Assembly (NCBI GenBank): GCA_003946805.1 | Contig: RPSH01000006.1 | Coordinates: forward strand, 62,001 to 126,000 | Reading direction: 5' to 3' | Source of the DNA: Bacillus sp. 2B10 | GTDB taxonomy: Bacteria > Pseudomonadota > Alphaproteobacteria > Sphingomonadales > Sphingomonadaceae | DNA length: 64,000 nt | Part shown: one piece after another, positions 38,156 through 48,556 of the stretch | Layout of the letters: the number at the start of each line of letters is the position of its first letter | Position numbering within the stretch: the first letter of the stretch is position 1 | The notes under the pieces: model-generated | What the model was told of the DNA's origin: nothing | Database searches by the model: none | The model's input: the letters and a program-made list of their open reading frames with translations, nothing else | Made by a program: the position numbers and the translations under genes

Positions 38156-40926
38156 CAGAATTGGGTTCCTACGTTGAAAGTGATGAGTTTCTTGTCGTCG
38201 CCGGGCTGGCTCAGCAACGCCTTGGCAAGGTCGATGCGCAGCGGGCCGAACGGCGAATTCCAGTTGACGCCGATACCGATCGACAGACGCGGCCGGGCAG
38301 AGTCGCCGAGGAACTGTTCGAGGAACGGCTGCGTCGTGTTGACGGCGATAGCGTTGGTCTCACCGCCTGCGCAGGTGCCGCCCACCGTCGCCGAATAGCC
38401 GACCGAGCAGGTCGTCTGGCGGAACGCGGCCTGACCCGACGCGTCGGTGAACTGGTTGTTGTACAACTGCAGCCCGTTGATCGTCGCACGCTGCGTGAAC
38501 GGCAGCAGCGAGGGCGAGCCATCCTTGTTGAACTGAAACGTCCCGTCGGCGTTGCGCGCCTGTTCGAACGCCACGGTCGGCCGCGGCCGGGTGACGCCGA
38601 ACAGCGCGCCGGCCTGGATGAAGACCGACGGCCGCAGTCCCAGTTCGGCGATGCCCGAACCGAGCGGCGGTTCGAGTTCGATCTTGCCGAGATAATAGGC
38701 CTTACCGCCCAGCGGATCGTTCAGCACCTGGTCGCGCGCGGTGACCAGCGTCTGGTCACCGCCGGCGACCGAACCGCTATATTGCTGCCGCTGGATGCGC
38801 GGACCGACGCCGCGGATGTCGAACCCGCGGAACTGCGGCTCGCCCAGATAGAAGCGGTCGACGATGCGAACCGGGTCGATTCCGTTGCCCGGGCTCTTTT
38901 GCAGCGAGTGGATGTATCCGCCCTCGACCCCGGCCGACAGGATGAACCCGCCGACGTTCCAGTATTTGTCGAAATCGCCGCGCACCCGCGCGAAGCGCAC
39001 GTCCCCGCCCAGACCGGCAAAGTCGAGTCCGGTCACCAGCCGTTGTCCGCGCGACGGCCGCAGGCGGTTGTTGAGGTTGTCGAAGATCAGGTTCGCACCG
39101 ACCATGCTGGTCAGGCGGTTGCCAATCGAGTCGCACAGATAGCGTCCGGCCCGCAGCGGGTCGCAGACGCCGTTGGTGTAATACTGACCTTCGTCGAGGG
39201 TCACGTCGTCCTGGCTCAGCTGATAGCGGCCCGACAACGTCCAGAATTCAGTCAGCGGGACGCTGGCGACCACCTGTCCGCCGGTCGAAACCTGCGAATA
39301 GAGCGAGTTGCGACCGGTGCCGAGGAAGTTGAACGAATTGAGGTCGCGACGGAAGATCGTGCCGCCCAGCGCGATGTTCTTGTCGAACAGATAGGGTTCG
39401 GTGAAGCCCAGTTCGATCGACTTCTGATAGGTCGAATAGTTGACGCTCGCCTGAAGGTCCTGCCCCTTGCCGCGGAAGTTGCGCTGGCGGATCGATGCCT
39501 GGATAATGAAGCGCTCGAGGCTGGAGAAGCCGGCCGACAGCGTCAGTTCGCCGGTCGACTTTTCCTCGACGTTCGCGGCCAGCACGATGCGGTCGGGCGA
39601 CGAGCCTTCCTTGCGCTCGATCTCGAATTTGTCCTGGAAATAGCCGAGCGAGTTGATGCGGTCCTGCGACCGCTTGATCAGGAACGCGTTGAACGCGTCG
39701 CCCTCCGCGACGCGGAATTCGCGGCGGATGACGCGGTCCTGCGTCTGGGTATTGCCGGTAATGTCGATCTTCTCGACATAGGTCCGGTTGGCTTCGTTCA
39801 GGAAGAACGTGATCGCCATCGTGTGGTTTTCGCGATCGGGCACGAATTCCGGACGGACGTCGGTAAAGGCATAACCGAACAGGCCGGCATATTCGCTCAG
39901 CTGGTCGACGGTGTCCTCGACCTGCTTGGCGTTGTACCAATCGCCCTTCTTCATCGGCAGCGTCTTGGTCAGCGAGGCGTTGTCGAAGTCGCGGATCGCG
40001 CTTTCTACGCCCACGTCCCCGAACTTGTAGCGATCGCCTTCCTCCACCACGTACGTGATGATGAAATCTTCCTTGTCCGGCGTCAGTTCGGCAACCGCCG
40101 AGATGACGCGGAAATCGGCATAGCCGTTGGTCAGGTAGAACTGGCGCAGCTTCTGCTGGTCATAGGCCAGACGATCCTGATCGTAGCTGGTCGCGGAGCT
40201 GAAGATGCGCCACGGCCGCGATTCCTTCGTCGCCATCTCGCTGCGCAGGTCGCTGTCGCTGAACACCTCGTTGCCGAGGATGTTGATCTGGCGGACCTTG
40301 GACTTGGCACCTTCCTGAATCTCGAAGATCACGTCGACGCGGTTCTGGTCGAGCATGACCATCTTGGGCTCGACATTCGCGGCGAAGCGGCCCTGGCGGC
40401 GGTACAGCTCGACGATGCGGGCGATGTCGGCACGAACGGCGGTGCGGGTGAAGATCTGCCGCGGCGCGAGCTTGATCTCCTTGGTGATCTTGTCGTCCTT
40501 CAGCCGCTTGTTGCCCTCCAGCACCACGCGGTTGATGATCGGGTTCTCGCGCACGCGGACGATGATGTCGCCCGTCTCGACACCCTCGATCGTGACGTCG
40601 GCCAGCAGGTCCGACGCCAGCAGGTCCTTGATCGCCTGATCGAGCGTTTCCGCGGTGTACGGAATGCCGACGCGCAGCTTGGTATAGGACAGCACCGTGT
40701 CGGGCTCGATCCGCTGCGACCCCTCGACGCGCAGCGACCGGATGGTACGCACCGGGGTGGCGGGCACCGCAGGGGCCTGTGCCGCCGGTGTCTGCGGGGC
40801 CGGGGCGGCGGCGGGCGCGGTCCGGGCCTGCGCGAACGCCGTCGTGCTCGAGAGCATCGTGCCCGCGAGCAGCGCGACACCGCGCACGCCAAAAATCGAA
40901 TACTTGCTTGCCGTCACCAAACCCAC
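38155..40926 (-). CDS. bamA: Outer membrane protein assembly factor BamA
   Basis: BamA inserts beta-barrel proteins into the outer membrane. The 923-residue precursor has a signal peptide (to about residue 33, AFAQA), a short Ala/Pro linker, five POTRA domains (about residues 60-480) and an Omp85 barrel ending FNVGTQF. Typical motifs are RNFRGKGQDL, and GRDLNSFNFLG-like strands near GGTIFRRDLNSFNF. The start is probably GTG at 40926; another GTG three codons later at 40917 is equally plausible because the ribosome site is weak. It sits 52 bp after rseP. Confidence 0.95.
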   Translation of the reverse strand: MGLVTASKYSIFGVRGVALLAGTMLSSTTAFAQARTAPAAAPAPQTPAAQAPAVPATPVRTIRSLRVEGSQRIEPDTVLSYTKLRVGIPYTAETLDQAIKDLLASDLLADVTIEGVETGDIIVRVRENPIINRVVLEGNKRLKDDKITKEIKLAPRQIFTRTAVRADIARIVELYRRQGRFAANVEPKMVMLDQNRVDVIFEIQEGAKSKVRQINILGNEVFSDSDLRSEMATKESRPWRIFSSATSYDQDRLAYDQQKLRQFYLTNGYADFRVISAVAELTPDKEDFIITYVVEEGDRYKFGDVGVESAIRDFDNASLTKTLPMKKGDWYNAKQVEDTVDQLSEYAGLFGYAFTDVRPEFVPDRENHTMAITFFLNEANRTYVEKIDITGNTQTQDRVIRREFRVAEGDAFNAFLIKRSQDRINSLGYFQDKFEIERKEGSSPDRIVLAANVEEKSTGELTLSAGFSSLERFIIQASIRQRNFRGKGQDLQASVNYSTYQKSIELGFTEPYLFDKNIALGGTIFRRDLNSFNFLGTGRNSLYSQVSTGGQVVASVPLTEFWTLSGRYQLSQDDVTLDEGQYYTNGVCDPLRAGRYLCDSIGNRLTSMVGANLIFDNLNNRLRPSRGQRLVTGLDFAGLGGDVRFARVRGDFDKYWNVGGFILSAGVEGGYIHSLQKSPGNGIDPVRIVDRFYLGEPQFRGFDIRGVGPRIQRQQYSGSVAGGDQTLVTARDQVLNDPLGGKAYYLGKIELEPPLGSGIAELGLRPSVFIQAGALFGVTRPRPTVAFEQARNADGTFQFNKDGSPSLLPFTQRATINGLQLYNNQFTDASGQAAFRQTTCSVGYSATVGGTCAGGETNAIAVNTTQPFLEQFLGDSARPRLSIGIGVNWNSPFGPLRIDLAKALLSQPGDDKKLITFNVGTQF

Positions 40927-40978
40927 CCCAACCGGAGGAACTTTTCACCCAGGACGATTGCGCCCTGCCCTAACCGCG

Positions 40979-42112
40979 TCAGCCGATCAAGCCGGCCAGC
41001 CCACGCCACACGCCGAACGCCCCCAGATCGTTCACCGTGACGAATATCATCAATGCGAGCAACAGCGCCAATCCGCCGCGGAACGCCCATTCCATCGTCT
41101 GCGGGCGCACCGGCCCGCGCTTCACCGCCTCGATCGCGTAGAACATCAGATGGCCGCCATCCAGCATCGGAACTGGCAACAAGTTGATGAATCCCAGATT
41201 AATCGAAACGAACGCGACAAAGGTGACCAGTGCCGGCCACCCCAGGGACAGTTGCTCGCCCGACGCCTTGGCGATGCGCAGCGGGCCGCCCATCTCCTCC
41301 ATCGACCGGCGGCCGGTGATGATCTGCCCCAGCCCGTCGAGCGTGCCGCGCAGGATCGTCCCGACCATTCCCGCGCCATAGACCGGCGCTTCCCATAGCG
41401 GTAGCGGCGCATAGACCGGCTTGCCGCGTTCGATGCCGAAGCGACCGATCCTGGCTTCGTTGCCGAAGCGGTCGCGCTGCATCACTGCGCCGATCACGGC
41501 GTCGGTCCGGCGTGCCGTACCGCCGCGGACGTAATCGACCTTCACCGCCTCGCCCGGCCGCATTGCGGTAAAGAACGACAGGTCGGCGAAGGTATCGATG
41601 CCGCGCCCGTCCAGCGCGGCGATGCGATCGCCGGGACGCAGCCCGGCGCGGTCCGCCGCGCTCCCCTGCAACACGCCGCCGATCGTCGCCGGCGTCCGGT
41701 CGACGCCATACGCCGCGGCGAAGCCGCCGAGGATGAGCACTGCGAGGATCAGGTTCACCGCCGGCCCCGCCGCGACGATGATCGCGCGCTGCCACACCGG
41801 CTTTGCCTGAAAGGTGCGGGCGCGCTCCTCGGGCGACAGTTGCTGCCATTCGGCGTCGGGTTGCGATGCGGGGTTCATGTCACCGGCGAAGCGGACATAC
41901 CCGCCCAGCGGCAGCCAACCGAATTTCCACCGGGTACCGCGACGGTCGGTGAAGCCGGCGATCTCGCGGCCGAAGCCGACCGAGAATTCCTCCGCCTTCA
42001 CCCCGAACCAGCGCCCGGCAGCATAATGGCCGAGCTCGTGCACGAACACGAGCGGCCCCAGCACCAGCAGGAACGCGACGACGGTAACCAGCAATCCCGG
42101 GGATTCGATCAA
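40979..42112 (-). CDS. rseP: Site-2 protease RseP, membrane zinc metalloprotease
   Basis: RseP cleaves transmembrane substrates such as anti-sigma factors. The 377-residue product shows the zinc motif HELGH in the first membrane helix, a PDZ domain (about residues 125-205), and the third ligand in LLPVPMLDGGHL. The start is TTG at 42112, forming a TTGA overlap with the dxr stop and preceded by AAGGA nine bases upstream. The alternative CTG/GTG starts would extend far into dxr. It is part of the conserved dxr-rseP-bamA series. Confidence 0.93.
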   Translation of the reverse strand: MIESPGLLVTVVAFLLVLGPLVFVHELGHYAAGRWFGVKAEEFSVGFGREIAGFTDRRGTRWKFGWLPLGGYVRFAGDMNPASQPDAEWQQLSPEERARTFQAKPVWQRAIIVAAGPAVNLILAVLILGGFAAAYGVDRTPATIGGVLQGSAADRAGLRPGDRIAALDGRGIDTFADLSFFTAMRPGEAVKVDYVRGGTARRTDAVIGAVMQRDRFGNEARIGRFGIERGKPVYAPLPLWEAPVYGAGMVGTILRGTLDGLGQIITGRRSMEEMGGPLRIAKASGEQLSLGWPALVTFVAFVSINLGFINLLPVPMLDGGHLMFYAIEAVKRGPVRPQTMEWAFRGGLALLLALMIFVTVNDLGAFGVWRGLAGLIG

Positions 42113-43266
42113 GCGGCGCAATCCTTCACACGCTCGCCCGCCAATGCCCGCGCCTGCGCATCGATCGCCAGCACGGCGTCGAGCGTCTGCGGACCCGGCG
42201 GGTCGAAGCGGTCGAGAACATCCGAAACGATTGCGGCAATTTCGAGGAAGCCGATCCGGCGATCGAGAAACGCGGCCACCGCCACCTCGTTCGCGGCGTT
42301 CAGGATCGCAGGCCGCCCGCCACCCGCCGCCAGCGCCGACCGCGCCAGCGCGAGCGCGGGAAAGCGCACCATGTCCGGCGCCTCGAAATCCAGCCGCCCG
42401 ATCCGCGCGAGGTCCAGCCGCTCGCACGGCGTCTCCATCCGGTCGGGCCATGCCAGCGCATGGGCGATGGGCACGCGCATGTCGGGCGACCCCAGCTGCG
42501 CCAGCGTCGACCCGTCGACATATTCGACCATCGAATGGATCACCGACTGGCGATGGACCAGCACGTCGAGCTGTTCAACCGACACCGGGAACAGGTGATA
42601 GGCCTCGATCAGTTCGAGGCCCTTGTTCATCATCGTCGCCGAATCGACCGAAATCTTGGCACCCATCGACCAGTTCGGATGCGCCACCGCCTGTTCCGGC
42701 GTGATCGCTCGCATCTCGGCCAGCGAGCGTTCGCGGAACGGGCCGCCGCTCGCGGTCAGGATGATCCGGCGGATGCGCTCGGGCGGACAGTCGTCGAGAC
42801 ACTGGAAGACCGCGTTATGCTCGCTGTCGACCGGCAACAACGTGGTGCCGGCCTGACGCGCCGCCGCCATCATCACCTCACCCGCCGAGACCAGGGCTTC
42901 CTTGTTGGCCAGCGCGACCGCGCCCCCGCGGGCCAGCGCCGCCATCACCGGCTTCAGCCCGGCGGTGCCGACGATCGCCGCCATGGTCCAGTCGACCGGG
43001 CGCGCGGCGGCATCGATCACCGCCTGCGTGCCCCCCGCCGCCTCGATCCCGCTATCGGCCAGAAGGTCGCGTAGCACCGGCAGGCAGGCTTCGTCGCCGA
43101 CCACGGCCAGCCGCGCGCCGACCCGCTTCGCCGCCGCCGCCAGCTTCGTAACGTCGCGGTGGGCGGTCAACGCCTCGACCGTGAAATTGCCCGGTGCGCG
43201 TTCGATCAGGTCGAGCGTCGACGTGCCGACCGATCCGGTCGCGCCAAGAATGCTGACCCGCTTCAT
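42109..43266 (-). CDS. dxr: 1-deoxy-D-xylulose 5-phosphate reductoisomerase
   Basis: Dxr makes 2-C-methyl-D-erythritol 4-phosphate, the committed step of the MEP isoprenoid pathway, using NADPH. The 385-residue product has the nucleotide-binding start RVSILGATGSVGTSTLDLI, the metal/substrate motifs LLPVDSEHNAVFQCL and ASGGPFRE, and ILNAANEVAVAAFL. It overlaps cdsA upstream and rseP downstream by 4 bp each. Its position next to uppS connects isoprenoid supply with undecaprenyl phosphate synthesis. Confidence 0.97.
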   Translation of the reverse strand: MKRVSILGATGSVGTSTLDLIERAPGNFTVEALTAHRDVTKLAAAAKRVGARLAVVGDEACLPVLRDLLADSGIEAAGGTQAVIDAAARPVDWTMAAIVGTAGLKPVMAALARGGAVALANKEALVSAGEVMMAAARQAGTTLLPVDSEHNAVFQCLDDCPPERIRRIILTASGGPFRERSLAEMRAITPEQAVAHPNWSMGAKISVDSATMMNKGLELIEAYHLFPVSVEQLDVLVHRQSVIHSMVEYVDGSTLAQLGSPDMRVPIAHALAWPDRMETPCERLDLARIGRLDFEAPDMVRFPALALARSALAAGGGRPAILNAANEVAVAAFLDRRIGFLEIAAIVSDVLDRFDPPGPQTLDAVLAIDAQARALAGERVKDCAA

Positions 43267-44054
43267 GCCCAGTATAATCCCGCCAAAACCATCAACCCCG
43301 CCGCCGGGGCGACCGGGACAAGTCCGTCGAGCCGGTCCATCACCCCGCCATGGCCGGGCAGCACGTTGCCCGAATCCTTGACGCCCGCCGCACGCTTCAA
43401 CTGGCTCTCGTACAGATCGCCCGCCTGCGCCAGCGCCGCCAGCAACGGCGTCGCCAGCGCGAGGTGCAGCGGCAGGCCAGCATATTGCAGCACGCCGCCC
43501 AGCGCTGCGGCGGCAAGGACCCCGCCGATCAGCCCCGCCCAGGTCTTGTTCGGACTGATCGTCGGCGCCAGCTTCGGCCCGCCGATCGAACGGCCGGCGA
43601 AATAGGCCCCGATGTCGCATGCCCACACCAGCGCCATCGCCCAGAAGGCGAGCAGCAGCCCGTCGCTCCGTTCGCGCAGGAACACGACCGCCAGCGCCGG
43701 CAGCCCGCAATAGACGATGCCGCGCGCCAGTGCCGGCGATCTGGTCGTGATGACCACGAAGAACGCCGCGCCGACGATCAGCCCGAGCGCGAGGAAACTC
43801 GCCCCCGCCGCCAGCGGCGACAGGATCGCCAGCGGGACGACCAGCGCCAGCTGCGCCAGCCGCTTGTGCTCGCGCGATACTTTGTGAAGGTCGGCCCATT
43901 CGGCCATCATGAACAACGTGCCCAGCGCCACCAGCAGCCAGAAGGCGAACCCGCCCAGCCACAGCGTCGACGCCGCGACCGCGATCATCCCGACGCTGGC
44001 CAGCGTCCGGGTCGCAAGGTCCGACTTGCGCCGTGCGACGGGATCGATCGTCAC
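43263..44054 (-). CDS. cdsA: Phosphatidate cytidylyltransferase (CDP-diglyceride synthase)
   Basis: CdsA converts phosphatidic acid and CTP to CDP-diacylglycerol at the inner membrane, the precursor used by PssA in this window. The 263-residue product has six to eight hydrophobic segments and the family signature around WACDIGAYFAGRSIGGPKL and SPNKTWAGLIGG, ending HGGVMDRLDGL. The start is GTG 44054, overlapping the uppS stop by 4 bp (GTGA). The longer frame from 44174 overlaps uppS and is rejected. Confidence 0.94.
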   Translation of the reverse strand: MTIDPVARRKSDLATRTLASVGMIAVAASTLWLGGFAFWLLVALGTLFMMAEWADLHKVSREHKRLAQLALVVPLAILSPLAAGASFLALGLIVGAAFFVVITTRSPALARGIVYCGLPALAVVFLRERSDGLLLAFWAMALVWACDIGAYFAGRSIGGPKLAPTISPNKTWAGLIGGVLAAAALGGVLQYAGLPLHLALATPLLAALAQAGDLYESQLKRAAGVKDSGNVLPGHGGVMDRLDGLVPVAPAAGLMVLAGLYWA

Positions 44055-44815
44055 AGGCCGCCGAAGCGGCGCTGGCGCCGGCCATAGGCGGCGATCGCCT
44101 CGGCCAGTGCCGCCCCGTCGAAATCGGGCCACAGCGTGTCGACGAACAGCAGCTCGGCATAGGCCGCCTGCCACAACAGGAAGTTCGACAGCCGCTGCTC
44201 GCCCGACGTGCGGATCATCAGGTCGAGCGGCGGCAACCCGGCGGTATCGAGTTCATGGTCGATCGCCGCCTCGTCGATCGCCGACACCGGCATGCCCGCC
44301 GCGACCTTCTCCGCCAGCCGCCGCGCGGCCGCGACCAGTTCGGCCTGCGCGCCATAGTTCAGCGCGATCGCCAGGATCGGTCCGGTATTCACCGCCGTCC
44401 GCGCGACAGCATCGTCGATCAGCTTGACCAGATCGGGCTTCAATACGCGGTAGTTGCCGAGGATGCGCAGCCGCACCCCCTCGCGCGCCAGTTCGTCGAT
44501 CTCGCTCTTCAGGAAGTGCCGCAGCAACCCCATCAGGTCGCCAATCTCTTCCTCCGGTCGCCGCCAGTTTTCCGAGGAGAAGGCGTAGAGCGTCAGCGCC
44601 TCGATGCCCTGTTCGCGCGCCGCACGCGTGATTCGGCGCACCGCCTCCACGCCCTGCCGATGCCCGGCGATCCGCGGCAGGCGCCGGGCCTTCGCCCAGC
44701 GACCATTGCCGTCCATGATGATCGCGACATGGCGGGGAACGGCGACGGCAAGAGGCAGACCCGGATCCGCGCGGTCGTCCGCCGAAGCCGGGGAACGTGC
44801 GGCGAACGACGTCAC
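44051..44815 (-). CDS. uppS: Undecaprenyl diphosphate synthase
   Basis: UppS condenses isopentenyl units into the C55 lipid carrier for peptidoglycan and polysaccharide assembly. The 254-residue cis-prenyltransferase has [31 protein letters not shown] and the C-terminal [19 protein letters not shown] 44815 overlaps the frr stop by 4 bp. The N-terminal 25 residues are variable and poorly conserved, so a later start cannot be excluded. Confidence 0.95.
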   Translation of the reverse strand: MTSFAARSPASADDRADPGLPLAVAVPRHVAIIMDGNGRWAKARRLPRIAGHRQGVEAVRRITRAAREQGIEALTLYAFSSENWRRPEEEIGDLMGLLRHFLKSEIDELAREGVRLRILGNYRVLKPDLVKLIDDAVARTAVNTGPILAIALNYGAQAELVAAARRLAEKVAAGMPVSAIDEAAIDHELDTAGLPPLDLMIRTSGEQRLSNFLLWQAAYAELLFVDTLWPDFDGAALAEAIAAYGRRQRRFGGL

Positions 44816-45369
44816 TTGCCGAGGATTTCCTTCTCTTTGGACTCGGCCGCATGGTCGATGTCGGCGATCGTCGCGTCGGTCAGCTTCTGGACTTCGGTTT
44901 CGTGGCGCTTGCGCTCGTCTTCCGAATACACGCCCTTCTTCTCATCGGTCTTCAGGCCTTCCATGCCGTCGCGCCGCACGTTACGCACCGCGATGCGCGC
45001 GGATTCGGCATATTTCCCGGCCAGCTTCGCCAGCTCCTTGCGGCGCTCCTCGGTCAGGTCGGGGATCGGCAGGCGCAGCGTCTGACCATCGACGATCGGA
45101 TTGAGGCCGAGGCCGGCCGAACGGATCGCCTTGTCCGCGGGACCGACGTTCGACTTGTCCCACACCTGCACCGACAGCATCCGCGGCTCGGGCGCGGAAA
45201 CGGTCGCGACCTGGTTCAGCGGCATGTGCGCACCATAGACTTCGACCGTCACCGGATCGAGCAGCGACACCGACGCGCGCCCGGTGCGCAGGCCGCCCAG
45301 ATCGCCCTTGAGTGATTCCACGGCGCCCGCCATGCGGCGCTCCAGATCGGCCTTGTTATATGCGGCCAT
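44812..45369 (-). CDS. frr: Ribosome recycling factor
   Basis: RRF splits post-termination ribosomes together with EF-G. The 185-residue, two-domain product contains [34 protein letters not shown] and [12 protein letters not shown]. It follows pyrH by 18 bp and overlaps uppS. Confidence 0.96.
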   Translation of the reverse strand: MAAYNKADLERRMAGAVESLKGDLGGLRTGRASVSLLDPVTVEVYGAHMPLNQVATVSAPEPRMLSVQVWDKSNVGPADKAIRSAGLGLNPIVDGQTLRLPIPDLTEERRKELAKLAGKYAESARIAVRNVRRDGMEGLKTDEKKGVYSEDERKRHETEVQKLTDATIADIDHAAESKEKEILGK

Positions 45370-45387
45370 AACCGACTTCCTTCTGAT

Positions 45388-46110
45388 TCAAGCGTTGTTC
45401 TGGACGATCGTTGACACGCCATCACCCGCCAGCACGGCGGCGAGGTTGCCTTCGTCGCGGATGTTGAAGACGACGATCGGGATGTTGTTGTCGCGGCACA
45501 GCGCCACGGCCGAAGCGTCCATGACCTTCAGGTCGTCGGCCAGCACCCGGCCGAAGCCCAGCGTGTCGTAGCGCTTGGCGGTCGGCACCTTCTTGGGGTC
45601 GGCGTCATAGACACCGTCGACGCTGGTGCCCTTGAACAGTGCCTCGCAGCCCATTTCGGCGGCACGAAGCGCGGCGGTGGTGTCGGTGGTGAAGAACGGG
45701 CTGCCGGTGCCGGCGGCGAAGATCACGACACGGCCCTTCTCCATGTGGCGGACGGCGCGGCGGCGGATATAGGGTTCGCACACCGACGCCATCGGGATCG
45801 CCGACTGGACACGGGTCTCGACGCCGATCTGCTCCAGCGCGTTCTGCATCGCCAGCGCGTTCATGACGGTCGCCAGCATGCCCATGTAATCGGCGCTGGC
45901 CCGCTCGAAACCCTGCGCGGCCCCTGCGACACCGCGGAAGATGTTGCCGCCGCCGACGACGACGCAGACCTCATGCCCCTCGCCCCGTGCGGCCTTGATC
46001 TCGCGGGCGACGCGGTCGCACATCGCGGGGTCGATGCCGAACTGACCCGATCCCATCAGCACTTCGCCGGACAGTTTCAGAAGGATACGATTGAAGCGTG
46101 GACGGGTCAT
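45388..46110 (-). CDS. pyrH: Uridylate kinase
   Basis: PyrH phosphorylates UMP to UDP for pyrimidine nucleotide synthesis. The 240-residue product belongs to the amino acid kinase fold: [43 protein letters not shown] and YDADPKKVP are present. It lies 140 bp after tsf, with a hairpin in between, and 18 bp before frr. Confidence 0.97.
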   Translation of the reverse strand: MTRPRFNRILLKLSGEVLMGSGQFGIDPAMCDRVAREIKAARGEGHEVCVVVGGGNIFRGVAGAAQGFERASADYMGMLATVMNALAMQNALEQIGVETRVQSAIPMASVCEPYIRRRAVRHMEKGRVVIFAAGTGSPFFTTDTTAALRAAEMGCEALFKGTSVDGVYDADPKKVPTAKRYDTLGFGRVLADDLKVMDASAVALCRDNNIPIVVFNIRDEGNLAAVLAGDGVSTIVQNNA

Positions 46111-46198
46111 GGAACCTGCGAAGTTGGTCTATCGGAAGCGCGGCGGACCCTAGCCGCGACCGTCCGCAAAGCCAAGCGACCTTATGCCGAACCGAAAC

Positions 46199-46228
46199 GG
46201 GCCGCGAAGGGAAACCCCCTCGCGGCCC
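46199..46228 (-). terminator. GC hairpin between tsf and pyrH
   Basis: GGGCCGCGA and TCGCGGCCC form a 9-bp stem 23 bp after the tsf stop. The minus-strand continuation CGTTTCGG is a weak T tract, so it may give partial termination that lowers expression of pyrH and later genes relative to rpsB-tsf. Confidence 0.6.
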
Positions 46229-46250
46229 GCGACGGCGTCGAACGGCGACC

Positions 46251-47186
46251 TTACTTGGTCAGGCCGGCCGTCGCGGCGACTTCGGCGGCGAAGTCGGTCT
46301 CTTCCTTCTCGATGCCTTCGCCGAGCTGGAAGCGGACATAGTCTTTCAGCACGATGGTCGTGCCGGCATCCCTCGCGGCACTGGCGACGACGTCGGCGAC
46401 TGGCGTCTTGCCATCCATGACGAACGCCTGGGTCAGCAGCGCGTTCTCCTTCTTGAACTTCTCGATCGGGCCGTTGAGGATCTTCTCGGCGACCTCGGGC
46501 GACTTGCCGACGATCTTCTCCGCGTTCTTCTCGCGCAGGATCGCGGCTTCGCGTTCCACGATCTCGGCGTCCAGCGTCTCGACCGACAGCGCCAGCGGGA
46601 AGGCAGCGGCGATGTGCATCGCGATCTGCTTACCCAGCGGCTCCAGCACGTCGACACCTGCGTCCGATTCCAGCGCGACCAGCACGCCGATCTTGCCGAG
46701 ACCCGGCGCGGCGGCGTTGTGGACGTACGGGACCACCGCGCCCTGGGCGACTTCGACGGCCTTCGCGCGACGCAGCACCTGGTTCTCGCCGATGGTCGAG
46801 ATGTTGGCGACCAGCGCATCCTCGACGGTGCCGCCGTTCGGCATCGCCTGGCCCTTGAGCGCCTCGACGTCGTCGCCCTTTTCCAGCGCAATGGCGACGA
46901 CGTCGCGCACGAAGCTCTGGAACTGGTCGTTCTTCGCGACGAAGTCGGTCTGGCTGTTAACCTCGATGGCGACACCCTTGGTCCCGGCGACGGCGACGCC
47001 GACCAGACCCTCGGCCGCGGTCCGGCTCGACTTCTTGGCGACGGCGGCGAGGCCCTTGGTGCGCAGCCAGTCGACGGCGGCTTCCATGTCACCGTTATTC
47101 TCGGACAGCGCCTTCTTGCAGTCCATCATGCCGGCGCCCGAGCGCTCACGCAGTTCCTTGACGGCGGCGGCGGTAACTTCTGCCAT
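46251..47186 (-). CDS. tsf: Translation elongation factor Ts
   Basis: EF-Ts recycles EF-Tu by exchanging GDP. The 311-residue product has the N-terminal UBA-like domain ([20 protein letters not shown]) and the core motif [10 protein letters not shown]. It is 90 bp downstream of rpsB, its usual partner. Confidence 0.97.
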   Translation of the reverse strand: MAEVTAAAVKELRERSGAGMMDCKKALSENNGDMEAAVDWLRTKGLAAVAKKSSRTAAEGLVGVAVAGTKGVAIEVNSQTDFVAKNDQFQSFVRDVVAIALEKGDDVEALKGQAMPNGGTVEDALVANISTIGENQVLRRAKAVEVAQGAVVPYVHNAAAPGLGKIGVLVALESDAGVDVLEPLGKQIAMHIAAAFPLALSVETLDAEIVEREAAILREKNAEKIVGKSPEVAEKILNGPIEKFKKENALLTQAFVMDGKTPVADVVASAARDAGTTIVLKDYVRFQLGEGIEKEETDFAAEVAATAGLTK

Positions 47187-47276
47187 GGCTTGGCTCCTGA
47201 TTGGTGTTCGATATGCTTGCGGGCGAGGCAGCGCGGTTTCCGCCCTGCCCCGCCCGCACGTCAGTTCCGTGACAGC

Positions 47277-48074
47277 TTACGCTTCGACCGCGGCTTCCGG
47301 CTGCGCGGCTTCGGGCTGCTCGGTGGTCAGCGCTTCCTCGGCGGGCGGCTCGTCCATCGCGCCCAGGTCGCGGCCCGATTGCGCCATCGCCTGCTGGCCG
47401 CCACGGGTAGCGGCGATCGCGATGGCTTCGCAGTACAGACGGATCGCGCGGCTGGCGTCGTCATTGGCGGGGACCGGGAAGGCGATGCCGTCCGGCGACA
47501 CGTTCGAATCGAGGATCGCGACGACCGGGATACCCAGCGTGTTGGCTTCCTTGATCGCCAGCTCTTCCTTGTTCGCGTCGATCACGAACATGATGTCGGG
47601 AATGCCACCCAGATCGCGGATACCGCCGAGCGACAGCTCCAGCTTGTCCTTCTCGCGCGTCAGGTTCAGCACTTCCTTCTTGGTCAGGCCGTGCGTGTCG
47701 CCCGACAGCTGCTCTTCGAGCGCCTTCAAACGCTTGATCGAGTTGCTGATCGTCTTCCAGTTGGTGAGCATCCCGCCCAGCCAGCGATGGTTGACGAAAT
47801 GCTGGCCCGACTTGCGCGCAGCCTCGGCGATCGGCTCCTGCGCCTGGCGCTTGGTGCCGACGAACAGCACCTTGCCGCCCGACGCGACGGTCGACGACAC
47901 GAACTCCAGCGCGCGCGCGAACAGCGGCACGGTCTGCGACAGGTCGAGGATGTGGACACCGTTACGATCGCCGAAGATGTACGGCTTCATCTTCGGGTTC
48001 CAGCGGTGGGTCTGGTGGCCGAAATGCGCGCCCGATTCGAGCAGCGCCTGCATGGTGACGACGGGTGCCGCCAT
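47277..48074 (-). CDS. rpsB: 30S ribosomal protein S2
   Basis: S2 is a small-subunit ribosomal protein. The 265-residue product has the family signatures [19 protein letters not shown] and [16 protein letters not shown], plus an acidic Ala/Glu-rich tail. GGAAGGA lies nine bases before ATG 48074. The 257-bp divergent interval to the next gene should contain the promoter; no regulatory fold was identified with confidence. Confidence 0.97.
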   Translation of the reverse strand: MAAPVVTMQALLESGAHFGHQTHRWNPKMKPYIFGDRNGVHILDLSQTVPLFARALEFVSSTVASGGKVLFVGTKRQAQEPIAEAARKSGQHFVNHRWLGGMLTNWKTISNSIKRLKALEEQLSGDTHGLTKKEVLNLTREKDKLELSLGGIRDLGGIPDIMFVIDANKEELAIKEANTLGIPVVAILDSNVSPDGIAFPVPANDDASRAIRLYCEAIAIAATRGGQQAMAQSGRDLGAMDEPPAEEALTTEQPEAAQPEAAVEA

Positions 48075-48331
48075 AGGATAATTCCTTCCGGTTGTTCCTC
48101 TGGGAAGCTGGAACCCTTGTCAGGCCAAAGGCCCGGGCACCGGTATGAGCGCTTCCCATGTGGGGTTGAGAACGGCGCCCTTAGCGCACGTCAGCGTAAC
48201 GATCAAGACTTGACGGCGGAACGATATGGGAACATACAGGGCTCAGATACGGACCGTGGAACCACATTCGTCGCAACTGGTTGTGATGAATGCGATTTTA
48301 ACCGGTCGCATTGGTATCGGGGAGTTTCGAG

Positions 48332-48556
48332 ATGGCCCTGTTCGTTTCTGCGTTGTTCGCTTTCGCCTTTATCGTCGTGATCGCGACGCTGGTCGGCACC
48401 CTGCTCCCGGCACGGGACCGCATTCTCCGCCTGCTGCTGCGCGGCCCGGAATGGACGATCGACCCGCTGCCGCCGGTACACCTGACCTCGCGTCGCGGCG
48501 TGATCCGCCAGCGCGTCGTTACGGTCGCGGCACAGCCGCTTCGCGCTGCCGCCTGA
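48332..48556 (+). CDS. Small single-helix membrane protein of unknown function
   Basis: The 74-residue product starts MALFVSALFAFAFIVVIATL, a single hydrophobic helix, followed by a basic region (LLPARDRILRLLLRG) and a polar tail with HLTSRRGVIRQRV. GGGGAG precedes ATG 48332 by about ten bases; an in-frame start at 48311 lacks this. The last 38 bp overlap the 3' end of pssA on the other strand. The function is unknown and family membership could not be assigned. Confidence 0.6.
   Translation: MALFVSALFAFAFIVVIATLVGTLLPARDRILRLLLRGPEWTIDPLPPVHLTSRRGVIRQRVVTVAAQPLRAAA

Noticed and set aside
38161..41040. Plus-strand open frame of 959 codons
   Set aside because: It mirrors bamA on the opposite strand; bamA has a signal peptide, POTRA motifs and a correct C-terminus.
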